A DNA stretch of 64,000 nt from Thermus composti. GTDB taxonomy: Bacteria > Deinococcota > Deinococci > Deinococcales > Thermaceae. Below are positions 17,794 through 26,690 of this stretch, piece by piece. Below the pieces are notes generated by a model. That model was not told the origin of the DNA and made no database searches. It was given only the letters and a program-made list of their open reading frames with translations. The position numbers and the translations under genes were made by a program. Every line of letters starts with the position of its first letter. The stretch's first letter is position 1. The stretch lies in the NCBI RefSeq assembly GCF_014647535.1, contig NZ_BMPJ01000010.1:18384-82383 (forward strand). The letters are read 5' to 3'.

Positions 17794-17824
17794 CCTTGTA
17801 CCTCCTCTTTTATGCCACTAAAAA

Positions 17825-17850
17825 GCCCGCTGGGGTTTACCCCAGCGGGC
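17825..17850 (-). terminator. Intrinsic terminator/attenuator between binding protein and permeases
   Basis: GCCCGCTGGGG (17825-17835) pairs with CCCCAGCGGGC (17840-17850) around a 4-nt loop, an 11-bp stem. On the minus strand it is followed by TTTTTA. Read-through would feed the two permease genes. Confidence 0.8.
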
Positions 17851-17868
17851 CCCACTATACCACCCGGG

Positions 17869-19737
17869 CTACCGGGTGGAAAGGGCGTACTTCGCCTGGT
17901 CCCACTTCTTCACGGCGCCCCGGCTCGCCCAGCCGATCTCCCAGGCATTCCAGCCGGGGTAGCCGTAGCCGCCCGCGTAAGCGCTGGTCACGTAGTTCAC
18001 CAGGCCCTGGCGCACCACGTAGGGGTTGGCGCGGAAGTAGAGGGGAAGCGCCGGGAGCTCCTCGGCCCAGATCTCCTGCGCCCGGGCGAAGAGCTGCTTC
18101 CTGCGGGCCTCGTCAAACTCCAGCACCGCCTGGCTGGTGAGCCGGTCAAACTCGTCGTTCCGCCAGCCGCCGATGTTCTGGCCCTGGTAGTTGTTCTCCC
18201 TGGTGGGCACCAGGATGGCCCCGGTGTTCAGGTTCCTGTACTGGAAGAGGCCACCGTCCTCGGCCAGGGTGGAGACCCAGGCGAACATAAACATCCCGGT
18301 CCACTTGCACTCGGAAGCCCGCTGGGTGTAGTCGTCGGCGAAGACCACGGCGGAGGGGGCGTTGTTGATCTTGACGGCGATGCCGATCTTCCTCAGGTCC
18401 TCGGCGAAGAACTGCTGGGTGCGCTCGCGGATGGCGTTGCCCGCGGTGGTCACGTACTCAATCTCAAAGCGCACCGTGCGCCCGCCCACCTGGCGCTGGA
18501 GGATCCCATCGGGTCCAGGCCGCCAGCCCATCTGGGCGAGGAGCTGCCGGGCCTTGTCCAGGTTGAACTCGTACTTCTTGACGTTGGGGTGGAAGAGGGG
18601 GTTGACGGGGGCGATCCAGGTGTGGGCCACGGGCTGGAGCCCGTCAAAGAAGGCCCTTACCAGGCCCTCCCGGTTCATGGCGTGGAGGAGGGCCTGCCGG
18701 GTGCGCTTGTCGTTGAGGCCGAGGTCCTTGACCACCTGGCAGTTCTCAAACTTGTTGATGTCAATGTGCTCCCAGATGGCCCCGGGCACGAACCAGATGT
18801 CAAAGCGGCCGGGGGCACGGGAGGTGAGCTGGCGGCTCCTGGCCTGGTCAAAGGTGAGGGAGACGCTGGAAGTGGCGTCAATGGAGCCACCGATCACCGC
18901 CACCAGGAGGGAGTTGGTGTTCTGGATGAAGCGGTAGACCACCTTCTGCACGTATCTGCTCTCGCCGCCCTCGGGCTTGATGGGGAAGTTGGGGTTACGG
19001 ACCATCTCAATGGAGTTCCCCGGCACCCAGCGGCGGAGCGTGAAGGGCCCGGAGTAGACCATGGCCCCCCGGTTCAGGGCCTGGGGCGTGGCGAACTTGA
19101 GGAAGAAGTTGCGGTAGAGCTCGTTGAGCCGCTCGGCGTCCTTGTCAGGGTCCAGGTTGCGGGCCGCCGCCTTCACCCTTTCCCACTCGGGCCCCATGAC
19201 GTGCTTGGGGGCGTAGGTGGCGATGGGACCGTAGGTGTCGTAGTAGTAGGCGGGCTCAAAGATGAGAGTGAAGTTGCGGGCGTCCCTGATGCGAACGTTT
19301 ACCCGCTCCCAGTAGTCCGGGTTCAGCACCGGCATGCCCTTGGCCTTCCCCACCTCAAAGTAGAAGGCCACGTCCTCGGTGGTGATGGGCTTGCCGTCGG
19401 ACCACCTGGCGTCGGGGCGGATGGTGATGTCCATCTCCAGGCGCTTCTTGCCCGCGCCGATGTCCGTCACCCGCAGGCGGCCGTTTTGCAGGGTGGGCAC
19501 CTCGGTGGCCAGGACCGGGAAGTTCTGGCTGTCGGCGTTGAAGCCGATGAAGGGGGCGAAGAGGTACTCCTCGATCTCGCTCTTGATGGCCTGGTTAGAG
19601 ATGACGTCAAGGAAGTCCCCCGCCAAGACCCTGGGCTCCTGGGAAGCCCCGACGATGAGGCTATTGTCCTGGGGCCCCGCCAGGGCCAGGCCCAAAGCGG
19701 TTATACCGAGTACAGCCAGCTTACCTGCGCTCCTCAT
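17869..19737 (-). CDS. Family 5 oligopeptide-type ABC transporter substrate-binding protein
   Basis: The 622-residue secreted protein has a signal peptide (MRSAGKLAVLGITALGLALA) and the extended SBP_bac_5 fold: LEMDITIRPDARWSDGKPIT is the classic segment in the first third, followed by TEDVAFYFEV, and the late segment LDKARQLLAQMGWRPGPDG is also diagnostic. Substrates of this family are peptides, nickel or oligosaccharides; the exact one is not visible. It has its own promoter and terminator, so it is probably made in excess over the permeases. GGAGGCGGT precedes the ATG. Confidence 0.93.
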   Translation of the reverse strand: MRSAGKLAVLGITALGLALAGPQDNSLIVGASQEPRVLAGDFLDVISNQAIKSEIEEYLFAPFIGFNADSQNFPVLATEVPTLQNGRLRVTDIGAGKKRLEMDITIRPDARWSDGKPITTEDVAFYFEVGKAKGMPVLNPDYWERVNVRIRDARNFTLIFEPAYYYDTYGPIATYAPKHVMGPEWERVKAAARNLDPDKDAERLNELYRNFFLKFATPQALNRGAMVYSGPFTLRRWVPGNSIEMVRNPNFPIKPEGGESRYVQKVVYRFIQNTNSLLVAVIGGSIDATSSVSLTFDQARSRQLTSRAPGRFDIWFVPGAIWEHIDINKFENCQVVKDLGLNDKRTRQALLHAMNREGLVRAFFDGLQPVAHTWIAPVNPLFHPNVKKYEFNLDKARQLLAQMGWRPGPDGILQRQVGGRTVRFEIEYVTTAGNAIRERTQQFFAEDLRKIGIAVKINNAPSAVVFADDYTQRASECKWTGMFMFAWVSTLAEDGGLFQYRNLNTGAILVPTRENNYQGQNIGGWRNDEFDRLTSQAVLEFDEARRKQLFARAQEIWAEELPALPLYFRANPYVVRQGLVNYVTSAYAGGYGYPGWNAWEIGWASRGAVKKWDQAKYALSTR

Positions 19738-19753
19738 ACCGCCTCCTTTCGTG

Positions 19754-19769
19754 GCACTTCCGTAAGTGC
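19754..19769 (-). promoter_or_regulatory. Small hairpin in the leader of the binding-protein gene
   Basis: GCACTT (19754-19759) and AAGTGC (19764-19769) form a 6-bp stem with a 4-nt loop, just downstream of the -10 and upstream of the ribosome site. It may stabilise the 5' end of the mRNA or be an operator half. Confidence 0.4.
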
Positions 19770-19775
19770 AAGGCC

Positions 19776-19803
19776 ATTATACAGCCCTCCAGGCGAAGGT
19801 CAA
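19776..19803 (-). promoter_or_regulatory. Promoter of the oligopeptide-type binding protein
   Basis: On the minus strand TTGACC (19803-19798) and a perfect TATAAT (19781-19776) are 16 nt apart, about 40 nt before the ATG. Confidence 0.75.
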
Positions 19804-19818
19804 TGGGAAAAGCCTTAA

Positions 19819-19840
19819 GGGGGCCTGAAACCAGGCCCCC
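19819..19840 (-). terminator. Terminator of the IscA/HesB gene
   Basis: GGGGGCCTG (19819-19827) pairs with CAGGCCCCC (19832-19840) around a 4-nt loop. On the minus strand it is followed by TTAAGGCTTTTCCC. It lies about 20 nt after the IscA/HesB stop. Confidence 0.75.
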
Positions 19841-19860
19841 CTAGAGGACACCCCAAAGGC

Positions 19861-20241
19861 CTAGTGGCCGCAGGTGCGGGCCTCGCCCTCCTGGTCCTTG
19901 GTGCGGAAGGAGTGGCCGCAGCCGCAGGTGCTGGCGGCGTTGGGGTTGTGGACCGTGAACCCGCCCCCCATGAGGCTTTCCACCCAGTCAATCTCCGAAC
20001 CCACCAGGTAGGGCAAGGACATGGGGTCCACCACCAGGCGTACCCCGTGCATCTCCACGAAGGTGTCCCCCTCGAGCTCCCGTTCGTCCACGGCCATGCC
20101 GTACTGGAAGCCCGAGCAGCCGCCGGACTTGATGTAGACCCGGATGGCGGCGTGTTCCTTCCCGTAGCGGGCCAGGATCTCCTTTGCCTTCTCCGCCGCC
20201 AGGGGGGTGATGCGGATGACCGCCTCTTGGGTTTCCACCAT
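19861..20241 (-). CDS. IscA/HesB/ErpA-type iron-sulfur cluster carrier
   Basis: The 126-residue protein has the three conserved cysteines of A-type carriers: one in [11 protein letters not shown] and two in STCGCGHSF. These hold an Fe-S cluster or iron for transfer to apo-enzymes. The C-terminus ends in RTCGH, an unusual tail with another cysteine and histidine. The start is the ATG at 20241 with GGAGG upstream; ten upstream codons in frame are excluded because they precede this site. It is monocistronic with its own terminator. Confidence 0.93.
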   Translation of the reverse strand: MVETQEAVIRITPLAAEKAKEILARYGKEHAAIRVYIKSGGCSGFQYGMAVDERELEGDTFVEMHGVRLVVDPMSLPYLVGSEIDWVESLMGGGFTVHNPNAASTCGCGHSFRTKDQEGEARTCGH

Positions 20242-20319
20242 GCCGAACCTCCTTACCCCTAAGGCTAGCACGGAAGGGGTAGGAGAAGGTGAGGGAGCTT
20301 CCAGAGGTAGGATGGACCC

Positions 20320-21450
20320 ATGGAGCTACGGGCGGTGCAGGAGGTCCTAAAGGAAGAACGCCTGGACGGCTGGCTTCTTTATAGCTTTGGCGGGAGCAAC
20401 CCCTTGGCCCTCGAGGCCCTAGGCCTTTCCCACCTCCACCTCACCCGCCGCTTCGCCTACCTCATCCCCAGGGAAGGCCCCCCCACCCTCCTCTGCCACG
20501 CCATTGAGGCAAGCCTCTTCCCTCCCCTCCCCGGAAACCGAAAGACCTACCACACCTGGAGGGGCTTCCTGGAGGGCCTCGCCCACCTTCTAGAGGGGAT
20601 GCGGCGCATCGCCTTGGAGTACGTCCCCGGAGGGCAGATCCCCTACCTCTCCCGGGTGGACGGGGGGACCCTGGACCTCCTCCGGGGGATGGGCCTGGAG
20701 CTCGCCTCCTCCTGGCCTTTGCTCCTCCTCTTCCAAACCTGGGACGAGGAAAGGCTAAAAAGCCACCTCCGGGCGGCGGCGGGGCTCGTGCGGGCCAAGG
20801 ATTTGGCCCTAGACTACCTGCGGGTGCGTCCCAAGGCCAGCGAGCGGGAGGTCCAACAGGTCTTGGCGCGGGCCCTGGAGGAAAGGGGTCTCGTCTTTGA
20901 CCACCCCCCCATGGTGGCCTTCGGGAAAAACGCCGCCAACCCCCACCACGAGCCCACGGACAAGCTTTTGGAAGAGGGGGAGGTGGTCCTTCTGGACCTC
21001 TGGGCCAAGGAGCCGGGCGGGGTCTACGCCGACCTCACCTGGATGGCGGGGAAAAGGCCCCCGGAGGCGGCCCACAAGGCCTTCCAGGCGGTGGCCCAAG
21101 CTAGGGACCAGGCCATCGCCTTCGTGGCCGAGGCCTACCGGGAAGGCCGCCACCCCAAAGGCTTTGAGGTGGACCGGGTGGCCCGCAAGGCCCTGGAAGA
21201 GGCGGGCTACGGCCCCTACATCCGCCACCGCACCGGGCACAACCTGGGGGAGGAGGTCCACGGGGCAGGCCCCCACCTGGACGACCTGGAGACCCACGAC
21301 TTCCGCCCCCTGGTGCCGGGCCTCGCCTTCACCGTGGAGCCCGGGGTCTACCTGGAGGCCTTCGGGGTGCGCACTGAGGTGGACGTCTACCTCCATCCCA
21401 CGGGCCCCGAGGCCACCACCCCCCTGCAGGAGACCATTACCCCCCTTTAG
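20320..21450 (+). CDS. M24-family metallopeptidase, Xaa-Pro aminopeptidase/dipeptidase-like
   Basis: The 376-residue protein has an N-terminal creatinase-like domain and a pita-bread catalytic domain. All five metal ligands can be seen: Asp in VVLLDLW, Asp in YADLTWMA, His in [12 protein letters not shown], Glu in FTVEPGVYL and Glu in VRTEVDVYL. It should cleave N-terminal Xaa-Pro bonds with two divalent metals. A TAGGAT -10 (20308-20313) lies 6 nt before the ATG. It heads a six-gene plus-strand run ending in the diguanylate cyclase. Confidence 0.92.
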   Translation: MELRAVQEVLKEERLDGWLLYSFGGSNPLALEALGLSHLHLTRRFAYLIPREGPPTLLCHAIEASLFPPLPGNRKTYHTWRGFLEGLAHLLEGMRRIALEYVPGGQIPYLSRVDGGTLDLLRGMGLELASSWPLLLLFQTWDEERLKSHLRAAAGLVRAKDLALDYLRVRPKASEREVQQVLARALEERGLVFDHPPMVAFGKNAANPHHEPTDKLLEEGEVVLLDLWAKEPGGVYADLTWMAGKRPPEAAHKAFQAVAQARDQAIAFVAEAYREGRHPKGFEVDRVARKALEEAGYGPYIRHRTGHNLGEEVHGAGPHLDDLETHDFRPLVPGLAFTVEPGVYLEAFGVRTEVDVYLHPTGPEATTPLQETITPL

Positions 21451-21476
21451 GGGGGCGTGGTATCTTGGGGAACGGC

Positions 21477-22409
21477 ATGGACCGCCCCCTCCTGATCTTC
21501 TCCGGCCAGTCCAACCGGCCCCTGGCCCAGGCCATCGCCGAGGCCCTAGGCCTCCCCTTGGGGAAGAGCGTCACCCTCCGCTTCGCCAACGATAACCTCT
21601 TCGTGCGCTACGAGGAAAGCCTCCGGGAAGGCGACGTCTTCATCGTCCAGTCTTTCGTCCCGCCGGTGCAGGACCACCTGATGGAGCTCCTCATGATGAT
21701 TGACGCCGCCAAGGGGGCGAGCGCCGCCCGGGTCACCGCCGTCATCCCCTACTTCTCCTACGCCCGGAGCGACAAGAAGGACGCCCCCAGGATCTCCATC
21801 ACCGCCCGGCTCATCGCCGACCTCCTGCAGACGGCGGGGGCCGACCGGGTCCTCACCATGACCCTCCACTCCCCCCAGGTCCACGGCTTTTTCAAGATCC
21901 CCGTGGACCACCTCTCCGCCGAGCCGGTGATCGCCAACTACTTCGCCACCCGGGTGGACCTGGAAAACGCCGTGGTGGTGGCCCCGGACGCCGGGGACCT
22001 CAAGCGGGCGAGCTCCCTTGCCCGCAGGCTCGGCCTCCCCCTGGCCTTCATTGACAAGGAACGGGTCTCGGACACGGAGGTCCGGGTCCGGATGCTGGTG
22101 GGGGAGGTGGAAGGGAAGACCGCCCTCATCGTGGACGACGAGATCTCCACCGCGGGGAGCCTGGTGGAGGCGGTGGAGGCCCTGATGCAGGCGGGGGCCA
22201 AGGAGGTCTACGCCGCCGCCACCCACGGGGTCTACGTGGGCCCGGCCCTGGAGAGGATCGCCCAAAGCCCCGTGAAGGAGGTGGCCGCCACCGACACCTG
22301 CCCCCCCAAGGAAGGCCCCAAGCTCAGGACCCTCACCGTGGCCCCCCTCTTCGCCGAGGCCATCTGGCGGATCCATAGGGGGGAGTCGGTTTCCAGCCTC
22401 TTCACATGA
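21477..22409 (+). CDS. prs: Ribose-phosphate pyrophosphokinase (PRPP synthetase)
   Basis: The 310-residue enzyme makes PRPP from ribose 5-phosphate and ATP for purine, pyrimidine, histidine and NAD synthesis. It has the flexible-loop segment [12 protein letters not shown], the catalytic HSPQVHGFF region, [13 protein letters not shown] and the PRPP-binding loop [13 protein letters not shown]. The ATG at 21477 is used rather than an upstream TTG at 21465, since the former begins with the conserved LLIFSGQSN segment. TATCTT (21461-21466) may be a -10. The stop overlaps the next ATG. Confidence 0.96.
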   Translation: MDRPLLIFSGQSNRPLAQAIAEALGLPLGKSVTLRFANDNLFVRYEESLREGDVFIVQSFVPPVQDHLMELLMMIDAAKGASAARVTAVIPYFSYARSDKKDAPRISITARLIADLLQTAGADRVLTMTLHSPQVHGFFKIPVDHLSAEPVIANYFATRVDLENAVVVAPDAGDLKRASSLARRLGLPLAFIDKERVSDTEVRVRMLVGEVEGKTALIVDDEISTAGSLVEAVEALMQAGAKEVYAAATHGVYVGPALERIAQSPVKEVAATDTCPPKEGPKLRTLTVAPLFAEAIWRIHRGESVSSLFT

Positions 22410-23128
22410 TGGCGCGGACCGAGCGGCTTCAGCTTGCGGGCCTTCCCGCTTTGGCCCGGGTCCCCGAGGACCCCAAGGCCCTCCTTTTGGTCCTCCACGG
22501 GCTCCAGGGGTCCAAGGAGCACATCCTCTCCCTCCTTCCCGGCTACGCCGAAAGGGGCTTCCTCCTCCTGGCCTTTGACGCCCCCAGGCACGGGGAGCGC
22601 CAAGGCCCTCCCCCCTCCGCCAAAAGCCCCCGCTACGTGGAGGAGGTCTACCGGGTGGCCCTGGGCTTCAAGGAGGAGGCCATGAGGGTGGCGGAGGAGG
22701 CCCAAAGGCGCTTTGACCTCCCCCTTTTCCTCGCCGGGGGGAGCCTGGGGGCCTTCGTGGCCCATTTGCTCCTCTCGGAAGGGTTCCGCCCCCAGGCGGT
22801 CCTGGCCTTCATCGGGTCGGGCTTTCCCATGAAGCTCCCCCAGGGGCAGGTGGTGGAAGACCCCGAGGTCTTGGCCCTCTACGAGGCCCCGCCCGCCACC
22901 CGGGGGGAGGCCTACGGGGGGGTGCCCCTTCTCCACCTCCACGGGACCAAGGACCTCCTGGTGCCCCTCGCCCGCATGGAGAAGACCCTCGAGGCCCTAA
23001 GCCCCCACTACCCGGAAGGCCGCCTGGCCCGCTTCGTGGAGGAGGGAGCGGGGCACACCCTCACCCCCCTCATGGCCCGAATGGGGCTCGCCTTTTTGGA
23101 GGCCTGGCTTGCTCCTCGAGGGGCTTAG
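22406..23128 (+). CDS. Alpha/beta-hydrolase, dienelactone-hydrolase/esterase-like
   Basis: The 240-residue protein has the strand-turn VLHGLQGS (oxyanion region), the nucleophile elbow GGSLGA with the catalytic serine, an aspartate in HGTKDLLVP and the histidine in GAGHTLTP. It is a cytoplasmic serine hydrolase of unknown substrate; it resembles the YitV/BD-FAE-type esterases. ATGA overlap with prs suggests coupling. The end overlaps the DUF72 gene by 20 nt. Confidence 0.9.
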   Translation: MMARTERLQLAGLPALARVPEDPKALLLVLHGLQGSKEHILSLLPGYAERGFLLLAFDAPRHGERQGPPPSAKSPRYVEEVYRVALGFKEEAMRVAEEAQRRFDLPLFLAGGSLGAFVAHLLLSEGFRPQAVLAFIGSGFPMKLPQGQVVEDPEVLALYEAPPATRGEAYGGVPLLHLHGTKDLLVPLARMEKTLEALSPHYPEGRLARFVEEGAGHTLTPLMARMGLAFLEAWLAPRGA

Positions 23129-23672
23129 GGGCTACCGGAACTTCCCCGGGGGGTTCAAGGCCTACCGCAAGGCCTTTCCCACGGTGGAGCTTTCCTGGTG
23201 GCACCGGGTGGGGGACGTGGGGACGATACGCCGCCTCCGGGCCCTCGCCCCCGAGGGGTTTCGCTTCAGCGTCTACGGCCACAAGCACCTCACCTTTAGG
23301 CCCTCGGGGGAGGAAAGGCGCACCTTAAGGCGCTTCCTCCGGCGCTTCCGCCTCTTCGGAGACAAAAGGGGAGCGGTGCGGCTTTGGGTGCCGGAAGAGG
23401 TGGAAAAGGAGGCTTTCCGGGAGTGGCTGGACCTCTTGGAGGAGGTGGCGAGGCCCTTAGGCCCCTTGGCCATCGCCTTCCAGGCGGAGGAGGCCCTCTG
23501 GCCCCTCGTCCTGGAACGGGGCTTTGCGGTGGTGAACCGGCCCGGGGGGCCCTTCCTCTACCTGGTGGACCCAAAAGGCCCCCTGCCCCCGGGCCAGGGC
23601 TACCTTTACCGGAGCCCTTCACAAGGGGGCGGTTCCGTCCTACACTCAAGGGCGGAGGTTGACCCGGATTGA
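23109..23672 (+). CDS. DUF72 (YecE-like) family protein, compact form
   Basis: The 187-residue product has the family pattern FKAYRKAFPTVELSWWHRV (compare F-x-x-Y-x-x-x-F-x-x-V-E), then the APEGFRFSVYGHKHLTF segment. DUF72 proteins are TIM-barrel-like with no agreed function. The family is usually 230-290 residues, so this is short, mostly in the C-terminal half. The start is TTG at 23109, inside the preceding gene; the stop overlaps the speA start by 4 nt. Confidence 0.78.
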   Translation: MLLEGLRGYRNFPGGFKAYRKAFPTVELSWWHRVGDVGTIRRLRALAPEGFRFSVYGHKHLTFRPSGEERRTLRRFLRRFRLFGDKRGAVRLWVPEEVEKEAFREWLDLLEEVARPLGPLAIAFQAEEALWPLVLERGFAVVNRPGGPFLYLVDPKGPLPPGQGYLYRSPSQGGGSVLHSRAEVDPD

Positions 23673-25561
23673 AGACGGCCAGGCGCTTTTCCCCCAAGGA
23701 AGCCGAGGAGATCTACCTGGTGCCCCACTGGGGGGCGGGGTTTTTCCGGGTGGGCCGGGACGGGGAACTGGAGGTCACCCCCCAAGGCCCCCAAGGCCCC
23801 GCCGCCTCGCTACAGGAGATCGTGGAAGCCTTAAGGGACGAGGGGAGGCCCTTGCCCTTGGTCCTGCGCTTCCCCCAGATCCTCGAGGCCCGGGTGCGGG
23901 ACCTCAACGAGGCCTTCCTGAAGGCCATGGCGAAGTACGAGTACCGGGGCACCTACCGGGGGGTCTACCCGGTGAAGGTGAACCAGAGGCGGCTCGTCCT
24001 GGAGACGGTGGCCCGGGCGGGGAGGCCCTACCACTTCGGCCTCGAGGCGGGGAGCAAGCCCGAGCTGGCCCTGATCCTGGCCCAGGACCTTTCCCCGGAG
24101 GCCCTCATCACCACCAACGGCTTCAAGGACGACGACTTCGTGCGTCTGGCCCTCATGGGCAGGAAGCTCGGCCGGAACGTGGTCATCACCCTGGAGAAGT
24201 TCGCCGAGCTTGCCCGGGTGGTGCGCCTCTCCAAGGAGCTTGGGGTCAAGCCCCTTCTGGGCATCCGCTACAAGCTCAAGGCCAAGGGGGCGGGCCAGTG
24301 GGAGGCCTCCGGGGGCGAAAACGCCAAGTTCGGCCTCACCACCCCGGAGATCGTGAGGGCGGTGGAGATCCTGAGGGAGGAAGGGCTTCTGGATACCCTG
24401 GTCATGCTCCACGCCCACATCGGCAGCCAGGTGACCGATATCCGCAAGGTGAAGCAGGCGGTGCGGGAGGCGGCCCAGACCTACGTGCAACTTAGAAAAC
24501 TGGGGGCCCCTCTCCAATACCTCAACCTGGGCGGGGGGCTGGCCGTGGACTACGACGGCTCCAAGACCAACTTCTACGCCTCCGCCAACTACACCCTCTC
24601 CGAGTACGCCGAGAACCTGGTCTACGTCACCAAGGAGGTGGTGGAGGCCCAGGGGGAGCCCCACCCCATCCTGGTCACCGAGAGCGGCCGGGCCATCACC
24701 GCCTACCACCAGGTCCTGGTCCTGGAGGTCATTGACGTCATCACCCCTCCCGGGGAGAAGCGGCCCGACCCCCCGCCCGAGGAGGCCCACCCCCTGGTGA
24801 AGGAACTCTGGGAAAGCCTCCAAAGCCTCTCCCCCAAGAACTTCCAGGAGGTCTACCACGACGCCTTCGCCGACAAGGAGACCCTCCAGACCCTCTACGA
24901 CCTGGGCCTCGTCTCCTTGCGGGACCGGGCCCTGGCGGAGGAGCTCTTCTACCACATCGCCCGCCGGGTCCAGGCCATCGCCCAAAACCTCCCCTACGTG
25001 CCCGACGAGCTGGAAGACCTGGAAAAGCTCCTGGCCGACAAGCTGGTGTGCAACTTCTCCCTCTTCCAAAGCCTGCCCGACGCCTGGGCCATCCACCAGC
25101 TCTTCCCCATCGTCCCCCTCTCCCGCCTCCACGAGCCCCCCACCCGCCGGGCCACCCTGGTGGACATCTCCTGCGACTCCGACGGCAAGATTGACCGCTT
25201 CATAGACCTCCACGACGTGCGCCAGACCCTCCCCGTCCACGCCCTGCGGCCCGGGGAGCCCTACTACCTGGGGGTCTTCCTGGTGGGGGCCTACCAGGAC
25301 GTTTTGGGAAGCCACCACAACCTCTTCGGCCAGGTGGGGGAGGCCCACGTGGTGGTGAGCGAGGAGGGGTTCGCCATAGAGCGCTACGTGCCCGGGGAGT
25401 CGGCGGAGGAGACCATCGCCCGGATGGGTTTCACCTCCCGGGAGCTATTCCAGGGCCTGGAAAAACTCGTGCGCCAAAGCCGCCTCTCCCCGTCGGAGAA
25501 GGGGGCCTTCCTGGAGCGGTACACCCGGGAACTCCAGGGGTACACCTACCTCGAGGACTGA
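23669..25561 (+). CDS. speA: Biosynthetic arginine decarboxylase SpeA
   Basis: The 630-residue PLP fold-type III enzyme converts arginine to agmatine, the first step of polyamine synthesis; in Thermus the route is known to go on through N1-aminopropylagmatine to very long polyamines that protect nucleic acids at high temperature. The PLP lysine is K103 in GVYPVKVNQR, and the segments GLEAGSKPELALIL, LHAHIGSQ, YLNLGGGLAVDYDG and VDISCDSDG are all diagnostic. TTG start in a TTGA overlap with the DUF72 gene. It is followed 25 nt later by a diguanylate cyclase. Confidence 0.96.
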   Translation: MKTARRFSPKEAEEIYLVPHWGAGFFRVGRDGELEVTPQGPQGPAASLQEIVEALRDEGRPLPLVLRFPQILEARVRDLNEAFLKAMAKYEYRGTYRGVYPVKVNQRRLVLETVARAGRPYHFGLEAGSKPELALILAQDLSPEALITTNGFKDDDFVRLALMGRKLGRNVVITLEKFAELARVVRLSKELGVKPLLGIRYKLKAKGAGQWEASGGENAKFGLTTPEIVRAVEILREEGLLDTLVMLHAHIGSQVTDIRKVKQAVREAAQTYVQLRKLGAPLQYLNLGGGLAVDYDGSKTNFYASANYTLSEYAENLVYVTKEVVEAQGEPHPILVTESGRAITAYHQVLVLEVIDVITPPGEKRPDPPPEEAHPLVKELWESLQSLSPKNFQEVYHDAFADKETLQTLYDLGLVSLRDRALAEELFYHIARRVQAIAQNLPYVPDELEDLEKLLADKLVCNFSLFQSLPDAWAIHQLFPIVPLSRLHEPPTRRATLVDISCDSDGKIDRFIDLHDVRQTLPVHALRPGEPYYLGVFLVGAYQDVLGSHHNLFGQVGEAHVVVSEEGFAIERYVPGESAEETIARMGFTSRELFQGLEKLVRQSRLSPSEKGAFLERYTRELQGYTYLED

Positions 25562-25586
25562 GCCCCTAAGGTAACCTTGAGGAAGG

Positions 25587-26633
25587 TTGCGCCCTACCCT
25601 CGAGGTCCTGGACCCCTTAATCCCTGCTAGGCGGCGCCTCGCTGTCCGGCTTCTCCTCGTGGGAAGCGGCCTCGCCGCCCTCGCCTACTGGGCCTCCAGC
25701 CGGGTGGGGCTGGACCCGGTGGACAAAAACCTCCTCCCCGTCCTCGCCGCGGGGTTTTTCCTGGGGGCCGTCCTCCTTCGCTACCGGCCGGGCACCGCCC
25801 CCTGGTTCCTCCCCCTGGTCCACGGCCTCCTCGCCCTCTACCTCCTGGCAAGCCTCGCCTACCAGCTCCTCCTCAAGCCCAGCCCCTTGGGCCTTTCCCC
25901 CGCGGCCTACTGGGTGCCCTTCGTCTACTTCTCCGCCTTCCTCTTCTTCCCCGCCCAGAGGGCCCTAAACCTTGCCCGCCTCTACCTCCTCCTCCTCTTC
26001 CTCCTGGCCGTCCTGGGGGCGCTTCGCGGCCACTTCCAGCCCGCCCACCTTAACGCCCTCGCCCAGTTCTTCGGGGCGAACCTGGCCTACACCGCCCTCC
26101 TCTACCTCCTCACCTCCTTGCGGGAAGGGTACCGGGAGGTCCAGGCAGAGGCCCACACAGACTTCCTCACCGGCCTTCCCAACCGGCGCTACCTGGACCT
26201 TCTCCTACCCCAAGAGCTCACCCGGGCCAAGCGGTACGGCCGCCCCCTTTCCCTCGTCCTCCTTGACCTGGACGGCTTCAAGGCGGTGAACGACCTCCAC
26301 GGGCACGAGGTGGGGGACCGGGTGCTCCAGGCCCTCGCCCAATGCCTTAAGGCCCACCTCCGGCGAAGCGACCGCGCCGTGCGCCTGGGCGGCGAGGAGT
26401 TCACCCTCCTCCTCCCGGAAACCCCCCTGCCCCAAGCCCTGCGCCTGGCCGAGCGCCTGCGGCAGGCGGTGGAGGTCATAGCGGTTCCCCCGGTGGCGCG
26501 GATCACGGCAAGCTTCGGCGTGGCCGAGGCAGGCCCCACCGACACCCCCCTCACCCTCCTTCGCCGGGCGGACGAAGCCATGTACCGGGCCAAGCGCAAG
26601 GGGAAAAACCGGGTGGAGGCGGCTCCCAAATAG
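25587..26633 (+). CDS. Membrane-bound diguanylate cyclase (GGDEF)
   Basis: The 348-residue protein has about six hydrophobic helices in its first 180 residues (a MASE-like sensor region without an obvious known motif) and a GGDEF domain from about residue 195 (HTDFLTGLPNRRYL). The active-site motif is G268-G-E-E-F272, an active variant, and the product-inhibition I-site R259-R-S-D262 is intact. It should make cyclic di-GMP in response to a membrane or external signal. The TTG start has GAGGAAGG upstream. Its place just after speA may link polyamine status and second-messenger signalling, which is inference. Confidence 0.93.
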   Translation: MRPTLEVLDPLIPARRRLAVRLLLVGSGLAALAYWASSRVGLDPVDKNLLPVLAAGFFLGAVLLRYRPGTAPWFLPLVHGLLALYLLASLAYQLLLKPSPLGLSPAAYWVPFVYFSAFLFFPAQRALNLARLYLLLLFLLAVLGALRGHFQPAHLNALAQFFGANLAYTALLYLLTSLREGYREVQAEAHTDFLTGLPNRRYLDLLLPQELTRAKRYGRPLSLVLLDLDGFKAVNDLHGHEVGDRVLQALAQCLKAHLRRSDRAVRLGGEEFTLLLPETPLPQALRLAERLRQAVEVIAVPPVARITASFGVAEAGPTDTPLTLLRRADEAMYRAKRKGKNRVEAAPK

Positions 26634-26637
26634 CGGA

Positions 26638-26680
26638 GGCCCCAGCCTTTCGCCGGGGCCCCCATGCTGGCGCAAGCCAG
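26638..26680. terminator. Hairpins between convergent genes
   Basis: A 6-bp stem GGCCCC/GGGGCC (26638-26643 with 26655-26660) is followed by CTGGC-GCAA-GCCAG (26667-26680), a stem with a stable GNRA-type loop. They lie between the diguanylate cyclase gene and metK and may end both transcripts. Confidence 0.55.
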
Positions 26681-26690
26681 AAGAAGGGTA

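Noticed and set aside
17602..19818. Very long open frame (over 700 codons) on the plus strand opposite the peptide-binding protein gene
   Set aside because: It is an antisense shadow caused by high GC and biased third positions; the composition (Gly/Val/His-rich) is not protein-like and the opposite strand encodes a clear SBP_bac_5 protein.
23831..25348. Open frame of about 500 codons opposite speA
   Set aside because: Antisense shadow of a well-supported gene with conserved PLP motifs.
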